From: an uncultured Prevotellaceae bacterium
GTDB lineage: Bacteria > Bacteroidota > Bacteroidia > Bacteroidales > Bacteroidaceae
Reading direction: 5' to 3'
DNA: 6,159 bases
NCBI GenBank assembly: GCA_947176655.1
Contig: CAMWRK010000130.1
Location: 1 to 6,159 of the forward strand
Both the position numbers and the translations under genes were made by a program. The notes under the pieces were generated by a model that worked only from the letters and a program-made list of their open reading frames with translations, did no database searches and was not told where the DNA came from. Positions 5,985-6,159 of this stretch are shown here, piece after piece; position 1 is the stretch's first letter, and each line of letters begins with the position of its first letter.

Positions 5985-6159
5985 CAAGGTGAAGAACAAC
6001 TTCACCAAGATAACCATCGGACTGGCATCACCCGAAGAGATTCTTGAGAATTCCTATGGTGAGGTGCTTAAACCCGAGACCATCAACTACCGTACTTATA
6101 AGCCGGAACGCGATGGCCTGTTCTGTGAACGTATTTTCGGCCCGACCAAGGATTATGAG
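5965..6159 (+). CDS. rpoC: DNA-directed RNA polymerase subunit beta', N-terminal fragment; continues past window end
   Basis: This is the start of the beta' subunit, which carries the catalytic Mg-binding aspartates (outside the window). The ATG at 5965, 18 nt after the rpoB stop, opens a frame of 65 codons that runs off the window end. The translation contains IGLASPEEIL (residues 18-27) and the highly conserved run ETINYRTYKPERDGLFCERI at 38-57, then FGPTKDYE. In the family, the next residue after KDYE is the first cysteine of the N-terminal zinc-binding site (Cys70 in E. coli), so the window ends just before it. No Shine-Dalgarno sequence is present; the gap is a purine run of A and G. Truncation is due to the window edge. 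It is co-transcribed with rpoB, as in nearly all bacteria. Confidence 0.98.
   Translation, partial: MAFKKETKVKNNFTKITIGLASPEEILENSYGEVLKPETINYRTYKPERDGLFCERIFGPTKDYE

Overview
The window is a stretch of the conserved ribosomal-protein / RNA-polymerase operon of a Bacteroidota bacterium. All genes are on the + strand: the 3' end of rplK (uL11), complete rplA (uL1), rplJ (uL10), rplL (bL12) and rpoB (RNA polymerase beta), and the first 65 codons of rpoC (beta'). The proteins read most like order Bacteroidales, probably a Prevotella- or Bacteroides-like member. This rests on remembered family sequences: L10 beginning MRKEDK, the RpoB N-terminus with VNFA...YPDFLDVQLKSF, and an RpoC start with GLASPEEILENS. 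No gene start has a Shine-Dalgarno sequence and upstream regions are A/T-rich, which fits that phylum. Genus cannot be fixed by eye.

Layout: rplK' (1-332), 20 nt gap, rplA (353-1051), 14 nt gap, rplJ (1066-1590), 64 nt A-rich gap, rplL (1655-2032), 104 nt gap, rpoB (2137-5946), 18 nt gap, rpoC' (5965 to window end). All five visible stop codons are TAA. The 104 nt gap holds the one clear regulatory structure: a 15-bp hairpin plus five T's (2059-2096), preceded by a smaller hairpin (2040-2055). It looks like an intrinsic terminator acting as an attenuator, letting ribosomal-protein mRNA exceed rpoBC mRNA.

How the genes work together: L11 sits at the GTPase-associated centre, L10 anchors L12 dimers there to form the factor-recruiting stalk, and L1 forms the opposite mobile stalk at the E site. 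RpoB and RpoC make up the catalytic core of RNA polymerase. Co-transcription links translation and transcription capacity.

I found no mobile element, CRISPR array, RNA gene, broken gene or unknown gene, and no previously undescribed system. Long antisense open frames exist but are explained by codon avoidance on the sense strand. The observations worth a second look are modest: the rplL-rpoB attenuator, a long L12-binding helix in L10, lineage-type substitutions in conserved RpoB motifs, the absence of room for a classical L10 leader, and the lack of Shine-Dalgarno sites.
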